Shown here: in pieces, positions 10,002 through 18,352 of the stretch
Numbering within the stretch: the stretch's first letter is position 1
How the letters are laid out: each line of letters starts with the position of its first letter
Source: Herpomyces periplanetae
Lineage: Eukaryota > Ascomycota > Laboulbeniomycetes > Herpomycetales > Herpomycetaceae
Length of the DNA stretch: 22,893 nucleotides
NCBI GenBank assembly: GCA_009733715.1
Contig: WMKJ01000157.1
Span: 1-22,893, forward strand
Direction of reading: 5' to 3'
Made by a program: the position numbers and the translations under genes
The notes under the pieces: generated by a model
The model's input: only the letters and a program-made list of their open reading frames with translations
What the model was told of the DNA's origin: nothing
The model's database searches: none

Positions 10002-12367
10002 AATACATACATCATAAATCTTAAATTATATAATTTGTGTAGTGGTAATAAGTACAGCTATATTATGATATTCCAAAAATAATGTATACTGTTTGAATGA
10101 ACACACAAGTTGGCAATACCATCAGAGTGCTTCAATTTAAACAATTCATATAGTGCGATTAAAGTATTCAATTCTGATTCTTATTACGACCAAATATTTG
10201 TATTGATATTGGCACAGAATATAACTTAATGGTTTAGCTTTTGATAAAAGAAGAGTTCATTTTTAGAGTTGGTGAAGAAATGGTTAAAAATAATGCTTTT
10301 ATATCACAATCTGATTCGAAATACAGTTTAATAAAGCATTAATTAGAAAAAATTCCGTTTAATCTTCCTAGAGCTTTCACGATAGGTTTTGTCTAGTTTA
10401 TGGAGAAAAAATGATTTTTTAGTCAGGTTGAATCATTATTTTCCTTTAATTTCTCCAAAATGCATTCTTGTCTGTTACCAATTCTCACTGAAAATGACCC
10501 TTTCAGAGAGAATGAGTATCAAATTTCAACCAATTGTGTATTTCCGGGAAACCAGTTCATCAAACACCATTTAAATGATCAATATAATTGTGGGGTTTTT
10601 AGGTTAAATTTGTCATCCCCAGTTCTTCATTTGTATACATAAACGTTTGTTTAATAAATATGCCTTACTTGTCATTATCCAGTATAAATTCCTCATTTTT
10701 AAATGGTTGCTTTAACATCAAATTGACAGCATTGTATGCTTCGATGAAGTCAAACAGACATCTAACTTCTCAAAATATAATCTACCTGCGTGCTTAATAT
10801 ACTCAAATCTAGCAAACATGAAAATTTTCCAATGGCAGGTTTTGGAATATTTTCAAACACCAGCGTAAGTTACGTAGATATTCAGATCTTAAAATACTAA
10901 TGCTATGTATTTGAGATTAATGAGAGTTTTGTTTAGTAACTTAGTAAAGCTATGGAATAATTCTAATGTAGTTTAATACCATGTCAAAGATACTCTGGAA
11001 TTAAATTTCCGTTACAATTCTTAGCAAGTTCAACTGATAGTTCATTAAACAACTTTTGCGTAGACTTCGTTATCTAGATTAATTCCACAAACAAGAATCT
11101 CTCATAACACATACATATCATATAAAGTTTACACTATAATAATTATTATATGAGTTATCTAATGCTAATTCAGCTAACCTCATAATTTACATAGTTTAGC
11201 GACCTCATTTTAGCCACACCGAGAATAAAACTCTTAGCATATCCAGCGCAGAGTATAACTGATTTTACATCTAAACTAATTGTATTAGCCTAGGAACTGA
11301 ACAAAAATATCAACCAACTTGATCTCTACTATAGTGCTATATTTATTATTGCACTTATCAATATTAATGATACGTAAATTGCAATATTGGGGTTCTATAG
11401 GACTTCAATTTACTGTGAAATTCCATAAATATCAAGTGAAATATTGTGTGCTATAGTTTAGAAGAAGCAAAAATGTCAAGGTTAACTCTACTACTGTACA
11501 ACAGAACATAATATAGGGAATAAGCTATCTTAACTACAATAGCCTTAATAATAAAACCCCATTACACTTTAGCTTTATAAATCATTATTATTTTGGAATA
11601 TTTCACATTAACCCTTCTACCGGTAAATGGGCGTGTAAATTGACCTTGACTATGCAAAGCTTTAGTCCGTATTATTCAACCCATAATTATCACCTAGAAA
11701 TTATGCCTGCATACCTTCCCCCGACTATCATCGATAATAAAAGCCTGTTACCTCAAGATGACAACCTAATTTCCAACTGTATACTTACAAGGACTCACGC
11801 AGTTTGGGTAATTACACCCTAAATTGCCGCTTGTAATCTACATATTGTATCTCTTCAAAATTTGTGCCTGGTTCATCTTTTAGCACGATGAACTAGAACG
11901 TACAAAATGTACCCGCTCGTCATAAAGGTTCAAAAAAAGCACCCGCAAGGTCTTGCAAAATAAGTTTACGGCATATCTTGTCTCCTAATGATCGATAAAC
12001 TTTGGCAAACGTACACGGTAGAGAACATTAGCTAATGGCATAAAAGATATTTTGTTTATCAAACCTGACAAGTGGCTAAAAATACTGTACGAACAGTAAG
12101 GAAATATGACCGGCATAAAACTTTGCGAACAACCAAAGATGTTGATTAACAAGAGTAAATTGTGGAAATACAAAAACGTACGGCAGATTTTCCACTAAGA
12201 TATTTTGAATAGTAAAACTTCCACAAAATAAGGCCCCAAAAAACGAAAAGAGGCTTAGGTAGTGAAGAATACTCATACTTAACGTGGAGCAAGAGAATAC
12301 ATATTCGCTAGTATACGGAGCACAATGCAAAAGCATTACTAAATGGGTTAAAGTAAACCGAGAGGAA
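10002..12367. other. Gene-poor AT-rich spacer downstream of the methyltransferase gene
   Basis: Beyond the fragments to about 10650, I see nothing supportable from 10650 to 11600. The part from 11600 to 12367 is less AT-rich and holds short frames on both strands (11640-11822 +, 11985-12336 -). The minus-strand ones are hydrophobic and lie directly downstream of the methyltransferase stop, where a 3' UTR would be expected. Confidence 0.45.
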
Positions 12368-13234
12368 TTAGATGACGGGTATTAAAGCCCACATTCGTAC
12401 GGTAAGTAAACCATCTGGCATGGCTTGTTGATCTTGCTCCCGATAAATTGAAAGATTAGCAGCACTAAATAATTCACGGAATTTATCGGGCGTCCGAGTA
12501 AGTGAGGATTCTTGATCATCATAAATATCAAGTCCACTTGACGATATATTTTCCTTGATGATAATTAGCAGTTTAGGGAGTTCAGACGAATGACTTGATG
12601 AGTTAACTGAAGGGCGAGATGTATTGTGATGAACGATTCGGCATAATAAGTCCACTATATCGGCGTCCGCCAAGTAAGAGAGGCACCACTGTATCCAAAC
12701 CAGATCATGAGTGATGGCACTAGGAGAGCTCTCTGACGAAGATGCAGGTATAGTATAAGGGGGTTTTAACCAGTCTTCAAGGCCACAGTCCCATATGTAG
12801 CCGATACGATTGGTGGAGCGCAAATGTAAAAAATCCGAGCTGTGGCGTACAATATTACTCAAGGATTGAACGGGTTCGACGAGGTCAGTGATCTTAGCAA
12901 ATGAAGCAAGTAAATGTAACGTAATTCGACCTATACCTGCACCGCAATCCACGGCGCGGTGAAAGACTGTCGAGTTAGTCGAAACTGATGTGGGGGTTGT
13001 TAAGGTATGTGAAGGCAAGGAGGGTAAACGTGTCTGCAAAGTCGGGTTCAGGGTGTTTAAAACTGCGCACAAAAATTCGTATGAGCCATTTATATCAATT
13101 GAATGAACGTGTGGAAAGCCCCCAAGTACCCCCGTAACATCAGCTGTCACGCTTGACCAGTAAGCTCGAGTAATAGATGGTCGAATTACGGATAATGCGG
13201 AACTATTGATATGGGAAAAGGATTTATCAATCAT
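12368..13234 (-). CDS. TAE1: Protein N-terminal methyltransferase, Tae1/NTMT1 family
   Basis: This 288-residue protein belongs to the family of S-adenosylmethionine-dependent enzymes that methylate the exposed alpha-amino group of X-Pro-Lys N-termini; in yeast the targets are ribosomal proteins Rpl12 and Rps25. Visible family signatures are YW (25-26), GVLGG (35-39), DINGS (47-51), the SAM-binding DCGAGIGR (96-103), an acidic VEP after strand 2 (119-121), WIQW (180-183), IIKEN (225-229), and a C-terminal DGLLTVRMWAL. It is somewhat longer than yeast Tae1 (about 230), with Ser/Thr-rich insertions near 65-92, 160-173 and 205-217. Compared from memory with human NTMT1, the His140 position is Tyr187 and the Asp180 position is Glu242. 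The start used is the first Met of this frame, but see the small frame just upstream. Family is firm; activity is uncertain. Confidence 0.9.
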   Translation of the reverse strand: MIDKSFSHINSSALSVIRPSITRAYWSSVTADVTGVLGGFPHVHSIDINGSYEFLCAVLNTLNPTLQTRLPSLPSHTLTTPTSVSTNSTVFHRAVDCGAGIGRITLHLLASFAKITDLVEPVQSLSNIVRHSSDFLHLRSTNRIGYIWDCGLEDWLKPPYTIPASSSESSPSAITHDLVWIQWCLSYLADADIVDLLCRIVHHNTSRPSVNSSSHSSELPKLLIIIKENISSSGLDIYDDQESSLTRTPDKFRELFSAANLSIYREQDQQAMPDGLLTVRMWALIPVI

Positions 13235-13245
13235 GGTAACATATC

Positions 13246-13548
13246 CTAAAGAAAAATGGCGGCCTTTTTACATACGAATTGGAACAAAATTAAGAAATTT
13301 GCATTGACAACAATGTAAAAAAACATTTTAGCGGAACGAGAAAATGGAACGCGACTTAAAAATACTTTAAACGCGACAAAACTTGAAGATGAGGACAGGT
13401 CACGGGAAATAGGGTTACGGGAAGGGGAAGAAGTATCGAGTAACCAAATAGGAAAGTACCACTCGGTTCGGGCGCTTCCAAAATAAGACAATTCTGCCTT
13501 ACCGGACAATCTGTATCGCCGAGTCGCTATAGAGCTGATGAAAGACAT
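13246..13548 (-). CDS. Small presequence-like reading frame upstream of the methyltransferase
   Basis: A 100-codon frame begins MSFISSIATRRYRLSGKAEL. It is rich in Ser and Arg and free of acidic residues over the first 17, as in mitochondrial presequences. A TATAAAA box lies 57 bases upstream of its ATG, and its stop is only 11 bases before the methyltransferase ATG. I recognise no domain. Three readings are possible: a small mitochondrial protein, perhaps with an intron; an upstream ORF in a long 5' leader; or a first exon, since a GTAAGG donor at 13502 joined to the TTTAG acceptor ending at 13246 would run in frame into the methyltransferase. Confidence 0.35.
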   Translation of the reverse strand: MSFISSIATRRYRLSGKAELSYFGSARTEWYFPIWLLDTSSPSRNPISRDLSSSSSFVAFKVFLSRVPFSRSAKMFFYIVVNANFLILFQFVCKKAAIFL

Positions 13549-13604
13549 TGCAAGTTTTCCTCTTGGCCGATTTTTGAACAGGTTAGGTTGCTTCAGGGTC
13601 AGCG

Positions 13605-13611
13605 TTTTATA
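13605..13611 (-). promoter_or_regulatory. TATA box for the 13548-start transcript
   Basis: The minus strand reads GGCTATAAAACG here, a good TATA element at a usual distance (57 bases) from the ATG at 13548 and inside the 149-base gap after RRG9. It suggests that transcription begins ahead of the small frame rather than just ahead of the methyltransferase. Confidence 0.4.
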
Positions 13612-13697
13612 GCCTCTGCTTATGGGAATGATTAAGTGTGCATAAAGTAATCTAGAGTCGGGAAATATTTGTTCAAGAATATCATTCTATAATCAAA

Positions 13698-14261
13698 TTA
13701 AGTGCCTTTTTTAGATGTTTGAACCCTCTTCCATACTTGGATATTTTGACTGCCAATTTTTTGAAAACCCACACCTAGTTCACGCCACTTCCGCGGTGGT
13801 TTTACCCCTTTGAAGGCTTTTGACTGCCAAATCCGCTTCCCTCTTTCTATCCATCGTTGACGTTGTCTTTCGGCTTCTTCAGGTGTTGCGTCCCATTTAC
13901 TCTTCAGAATACGCCGTATCGCCTCAGGTGATACTTCGAATAAATTGGCTAAAACAGGAGTCGAATATTCTTGAGGATTCTTATTGTGAAGTACCTTTAT
14001 TTCCTGCCGAGTATCGGGTGATAATTTTTTAGGTGGATCCCAAACGTTATCACCAAATTTTTTTTGCAAACTTTCCTTGTAAACCATCCATGGCTCTCGT
14101 ACCGTCTTTTTGTCGTTAATATTTTTGGCTGCAGAGCGTAAGTGCGTACAACAACAAAACACACGCTTGGCGATAATAGTGCAGTTAAATGGCTTGTAAA
14201 TAGAAATCGGTATTTTTATAATTAAACGCGTAACTTTGAAGTGTTTGAAAAAATTCGACAT
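13698..14261 (-). CDS. RRG9: Required for respiratory growth protein 9, neugrin family
   Basis: A 187-residue basic protein of the Rrg9/neugrin family. In yeast Rrg9 is mitochondrial and needed to keep the mitochondrial genome; animal neugrin binds mitochondrial 16S rRNA. The family core is plain: REPWMVYKESLQKKFG (55-70), WDPPKKLSPD (74-83), then the helix-turn-helix-like TPVLANLFEVSPEAIRRILK (101-120) and SKW (121-123), followed by a charged helix around 127-146. The first 45 residues are basic and hydrophobic with only two acidic-free stretches broken late, and include a Cys cluster (35-38), consistent with a matrix-targeting presequence. The ATG lies 102 bases from the TPS2 stop. Length matches fungal relatives in being a compact version. 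No intron is needed. Confidence 0.9.
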   Translation of the reverse strand: MSNFFKHFKVTRLIIKIPISIYKPFNCTIIAKRVFCCCTHLRSAAKNINDKKTVREPWMVYKESLQKKFGDNVWDPPKKLSPDTRQEIKVLHNKNPQEYSTPVLANLFEVSPEAIRRILKSKWDATPEEAERQRQRWIERGKRIWQSKAFKGVKPPRKWRELGVGFQKIGSQNIQVWKRVQTSKKGT

Positions 14262-14363
14262 TTTACCAAGTGTTGTATTGATAAAAACCAGCAGACTCGT
14301 AGCACAACGAAGCAGCCAATGTTAAACAATATTGTAAAGCCAACTAACAATATATATATTGTA
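14262..14363 (-). promoter_or_regulatory. Compact TPS2-RRG9 intergenic region with AT palindrome
   Basis: Only 102 bases separate the TPS2 stop from the RRG9 start, so the TPS2 terminator and the RRG9 promoter must share or overlap. CAATATATATATTG at 14348-14361 is a perfect 14-base palindrome directly after the TPS2 stop. It could act as a poly(A) efficiency element for TPS2 and as a TATA-like element for RRG9. A CCAAT motif lies on the plus strand near 14312. Roles are inferred from position. Confidence 0.35.
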
Positions 14364-16982
14364 TTATGTTAATCTCCATGGACTCGATGACTCATTTTCC
14401 TTGATGTGATGATCAACAAACTTTGATTTTTTAACTTCGCAAGAATTTAGGGCGGATATTAAGGAGATTACTTCTGCTGGCTCAAAAATATGCCAATCTG
14501 CTGATGTTAAGTAGGATCCGTTTCCAACCTTACAAGTAAATACCTGAGCTTTCGGAATATCAGAATGACGCAAGGTTTCAAACATATATTCATCTGTATA
14601 ATCATCTCCTAGACATAGGATGAAATCAAGCTTACTTCCCTGGGCTGAATATTGCTTTAATAACTTTTTCACAATCTCGCCCTTGTTGATAGATCTTGGC
14701 CTAACTTCCAAGTTAGATTTTCCTACCATTATCTCTGCATCGTACTTATCATCAAGCGCATTCTTTAAAGCTTTGTGACATTGTTCTGCCTGAAAGGTCC
14801 CATACTCAGGTAACGCTTGTCGATAATGCCATGTGATCGCAATCTTTTTTCTTTCAATAAATGAACCTTGAGTTTGCTCGGTAAAGCGGTGTAATATTTC
14901 AAGCACTTCATTCTGCCAACTTATATCTTTCGTCTCAACCAAGTTAATCCAGTGATCACTATTAGGATATCTTATGAAGCTTCCGTGCTCCGCGCTCAAT
15001 CCAAGCTCTGAAATATGACCCATCCATTCGTCTAAAAATGCTTGGTCACGTCCGCTAACAATCCACACTAGATTGGCTGGATCAGATGCTAATGTTTTAA
15101 TTGTCCTAATAACCTTATCCGATGGGATGGCTGACTGAGGGTCTTTGACAATCGGTGTAAGAGTTCCGTCATAATCCAGTAGAAATAATCGTTTTTTGGC
15201 TTTCACATATTGTTGAATAACTTGATTCAAATTAATAATTGGTGTTGTATATGCGTTCTCACTTGATGAAAGTTGCTTAGCAAGTTCATCGATAAACCGA
15301 TTAGTCCAGCTGACTATGTCATTATTTTTCACGTACTCGAAAAGCTGGGTGTGTGCTGATGTCTTTTCTTCACTTGTCATATTCAGAGCATAATCTATGG
15401 CTTTTGCCACTCCGCCAAAGTCCCATGGATTTACATGTATGGCCTCATCAAGTCCGCTCGCAGTACCCGAAAACTCTGATAAAATAAGTGGTCCATGATT
15501 ATCTCTTTGACATATAATATATTCCAATCCCGTTGTATTCATTCCGTCTCGTACACTCGTAATCAAGCCTATATCAGCTGCTCTCAAGAGAGCGAAGTAC
15601 TCAGAGCGAGGTAAATATTGAAGAAACTGCTTAACAGGCTGAAAGTCCAAAGTCCCGTATGTACCATTAATTTTTGTTACCAAGTCGGATATCTTTTTCA
15701 ACGATTTTCGATCATCTTCTATAAATCGAGGCGCTTTGGCCTCACGACTGGTTATCTGAATTAATATCACTTCTTCACGCCATTGGGGATATTGCTCGAG
15801 AAATTTTTCAAATGCTAACAACTTCTGAGCTACACCGCTGACTGCATCCAAACGGTCTCTTCCCACGATAATCTTTTTGTTTTGAAACATCTGTTTAATT
15901 CGTAAAATATTTCCCTCAACTAGATTATCGTTGAATGCTGCATCAATCGTAGCTTTAAAGTTTATTCCAATGGGAAATACATTAACCGACGCTTGGTTTC
16001 CACGCGATATGCTCGATAAGCTAAATGCTTCAGTGCCGAGAATTCTATAGCAGCTAAATGAAAAGTGCCGGAGGTAGCTAAAAGACTGGAAACCAATCAT
16101 GTTTGCTTTAAGTACTGCTTCGAGAATCTCCTTACGGTTGGCTAAACACCGAAAAAACTCGCTACTTGGGAACGGAATATGCAGAAAGAATCCTACATAA
16201 ATGTTTGATTTCTTTTCCCTTAAGAACCCCGGAACTAAAAGTAGATTGTAGTCATGCACGATCACAATATCACCTGGTTGATATTGTTCCAAGATCTTGT
16301 CTGCAATTCGACGGTTCATCTGATAATAATCATTCCAAGCATTGCGTATTAACGTAGAATTATTTATCTTCTTTGGCATGTAATGAAATACCGTGTATAA
16401 TTGATACTCAGCATATCGACGCCACCGTTGCTGGTCCGATAAAATTAACGTTCCATCAGCATCCTCCTCATTCGCTAGCCAAACGGGTAAAACTTCACCA
16501 CATGAACTTTCTTTAAGTTTTTGCTCAAGCTTGTCTCGATGATGCCGTGAAATTCGAATTGTTTGCGGTATATCATTTTCCGAAGAATCATCTAAAATAT
16601 TGTCTACATGGATTGGGGGATACACTTTGCTTAACCCGTTGACTTCATTTGTTGATTTAGCCCCATTTATCACGCTACATTTAGTATCTCGCTCTAAGGA
16701 TACCTCGCCAGTCCATCCCACTATTTTATGATTCCAGTGCGTTTCACTAGACGATAAATAGTTTAAAGAAGAATATAAAGCGGAGTTTCCTTCTCGACAT
16801 TTTAATATCCAATTTTCATCTGACCTCAACGATAATTTAAACGGTATACAAAACACCGCACTTATAATCGTACCAGATGCCTCAAGTCCAGGATATCGCT
16901 TTTTTATTTCCAAGTTGTTCGCTTGATTGGCATTAACCCCGTTATCAGACAAACCTTCCAGTTTATTTGTGATTAAACTCAT
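14364..16982 (-). CDS. TPS2: Trehalose-6-phosphate phosphatase (Tps2-type)
   Basis: This 872-residue, intronless protein removes phosphate from trehalose 6-phosphate, the second step of trehalose synthesis, within the cytosolic trehalose synthase complex. The layout is that of Tps2 (yeast, 896): an N-terminal GT20 synthase-like domain (about 40-565) and a C-terminal HAD phosphatase (about 595-845). HAD motifs are complete: DYDGT (603-607), SGRD (643-646), AEHG (664-667), Lys767 in NKGEI, and GDDYTD (792-797). The synthase-like domain keeps HIPFPSSE (268-275) and Arg in GRDRLD, but has Ser382 where active Tps1 has the sugar-nucleotide Lys, Asn where Tps1 has His in HDYHL, and Gln-Ser in the IGFHTYDY region, so it is probably not a working synthase, as in other Tps2 proteins. 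The ATG has A at -3. Confidence is very high. Confidence 0.96.
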   Translation of the reverse strand: MSLITNKLEGLSDNGVNANQANNLEIKKRYPGLEASGTIISAVFCIPFKLSLRSDENWILKCREGNSALYSSLNYLSSSETHWNHKIVGWTGEVSLERDTKCSVINGAKSTNEVNGLSKVYPPIHVDNILDDSSENDIPQTIRISRHHRDKLEQKLKESSCGEVLPVWLANEEDADGTLILSDQQRWRRYAEYQLYTVFHYMPKKINNSTLIRNAWNDYYQMNRRIADKILEQYQPGDIVIVHDYNLLLVPGFLREKKSNIYVGFFLHIPFPSSEFFRCLANRKEILEAVLKANMIGFQSFSYLRHFSFSCYRILGTEAFSLSSISRGNQASVNVFPIGINFKATIDAAFNDNLVEGNILRIKQMFQNKKIIVGRDRLDAVSGVAQKLLAFEKFLEQYPQWREEVILIQITSREAKAPRFIEDDRKSLKKISDLVTKINGTYGTLDFQPVKQFLQYLPRSEYFALLRAADIGLITSVRDGMNTTGLEYIICQRDNHGPLILSEFSGTASGLDEAIHVNPWDFGGVAKAIDYALNMTSEEKTSAHTQLFEYVKNNDIVSWTNRFIDELAKQLSSSENAYTTPIINLNQVIQQYVKAKKRLFLLDYDGTLTPIVKDPQSAIPSDKVIRTIKTLASDPANLVWIVSGRDQAFLDEWMGHISELGLSAEHGSFIRYPNSDHWINLVETKDISWQNEVLEILHRFTEQTQGSFIERKKIAITWHYRQALPEYGTFQAEQCHKALKNALDDKYDAEIMVGKSNLEVRPRSINKGEIVKKLLKQYSAQGSKLDFILCLGDDYTDEYMFETLRHSDIPKAQVFTCKVGNGSYLTSADWHIFEPAEVISLISALNSCEVKKSKFVDHHIKENESSSPWRLT

Positions 16983-18352
16983 GGTATTAATAATTTGATG
17001 ATCAGATTAAACCTTTAAGTTGAATCACCTTTAATGAAATGTCGTTCAATCCTAAGACATATATCATTAGCTTTTAAACCAATACTCAAAGATAACCATT
17101 CATTTCCAAATTTATTAGGCGGTGGGTTAACCTTTCAATTATTCATAAATAATGAATTCGAACCAACCTGAGGTCAAATCAAATATATCTCGCTTAGTTC
17201 AATACAAATGCTATACATCTATATTCCTCTCAAACTCTTAGTCCCATAAGAAACATCTGAAAATATGCTTCTCAAATTCTTCTAAACTTTCATTTCATTC
17301 AAATTTCATAATTTGCGTAAATACTCTTTAAATATATCATAAAACTTATATTCTGGAATTAATATTATTACCCGAGGCTGAGCATTTACGCCCAATATCT
17401 GAATACATGAAACGAGTTCGTGGACAATGTTAAAATATTTTGAATTATCCTTCCATTTTTCAACTTCATATTCCCATAAATCCTTGTGTAAAATTTTCAC
17501 TGAACATTCTAGATGGAACTCCTTTTACCTTCTAACACATTCTAGGCAATGAAATAATAATTTTACCGTTATCCAAATTTTTCTTCCCTCCCGGGCTCGA
17601 CTCCAACCCCACTGTCACGTGCTATACATCTCACAAACTAGCTCGTCTCATGGTCTATGACGTCATGGTTGATTTTAGAAGCTACGATCTACAATTTCCA
17701 TTTTGGGATTGCCACGTTTTGCCTTAGCTGACGTAAGTAAATTTTGGGGGTTTTGGGTATTAAATTTATTTTCGTGGTCAAAATCGTATTTTTCCTTTTC
17801 CTTCTCTAGAAGTTCCCCCTAATGCTTTGTACCCCCATTCAGGCTTAAACCTATTTTGTATGTCTTGATCTTTAATTTCACTCCAAATAATGACATTGTC
17901 CTTTTAGTCATACGCTCATATATTAATGCATATTGTTATTTTTTGACATCTACAAAAATTTGCAATCTTCATAGAATGGTTTTACTTCAACTGGATTAAC
18001 TAACAATATTGCCATACACAGCTATAATTTGTTTCGGATGTCTAGTCCATACTACTTAGTTATCACCTTTCCCTTCCCTCCCTCAGTATTCATCGGCATT
18101 TCTTTCTAAATTGTCATATGCATCGCAGCATAAAAATTCTTTCACTACATAACCTGTATAATCTGCAAATTCATTTTTCAAAATGTGGCTAAGTCAGCAG
18201 CGTAAATCATCGGGTATACTTTTCATATGTGTAATCGGGACGAAATATCAATATTTTCAGAACCCAGCTAAGCTTGAAACTTAATTTCGGTATCTTCAAA
18301 ACGTTCTGTGTGGATACTCTTCATCCAACATAAAGCATGTTAAATCGTTTTC
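16983..18352. other. Intergenic region upstream of TPS2 and downstream of the secreted-protein gene
   Basis: No gene is supported; a 64-codon minus-strand frame at 17306-17500 has no motif. The block 17580-17850 is less AT-rich than its surroundings and holds the regulatory motif cluster described separately, a CCCCT stress-response-like element at 17816-17820, and a partial match to a pol III B box at 17594-17604. Confidence 0.5.
17616..17736. promoter_or_regulatory. E-box and CRE-type cluster upstream of TPS2
   Basis: Within 121 bases there are a palindromic CACGTG (17616-17621), a palindromic CRE TGACGTCA (17658-17665) and a CRE variant TGACGTAA (17729-17736). They lie 634-754 bases before the TPS2 ATG. 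CRE sites bind Atf1/Sko1-type bZIP factors under stress MAP kinase control in fungi, which would suit a trehalose gene. This is inference from motif and place; they could also belong to an unannotated transcript. Confidence 0.4.

Noticed and set aside
11985-12336. Two overlapping hydrophobic minus-strand frames after TAE1
   Set aside because: They overlap each other, have no recognisable domain and lie where the TAE1 3' UTR should be.
13820-14032. 70-codon plus-strand frame
   Set aside because: It is antisense to the RRG9 core domain, which is firmly identified on the minus strand.
17590-17610. tRNA or SINE promoter (B-box-like GGCTCGACTCC)
   Set aside because: It matches a pol III B box at 10 of 11 positions, but the flanks cannot pair as a T-arm, and no A box or acceptor stem lies upstream.
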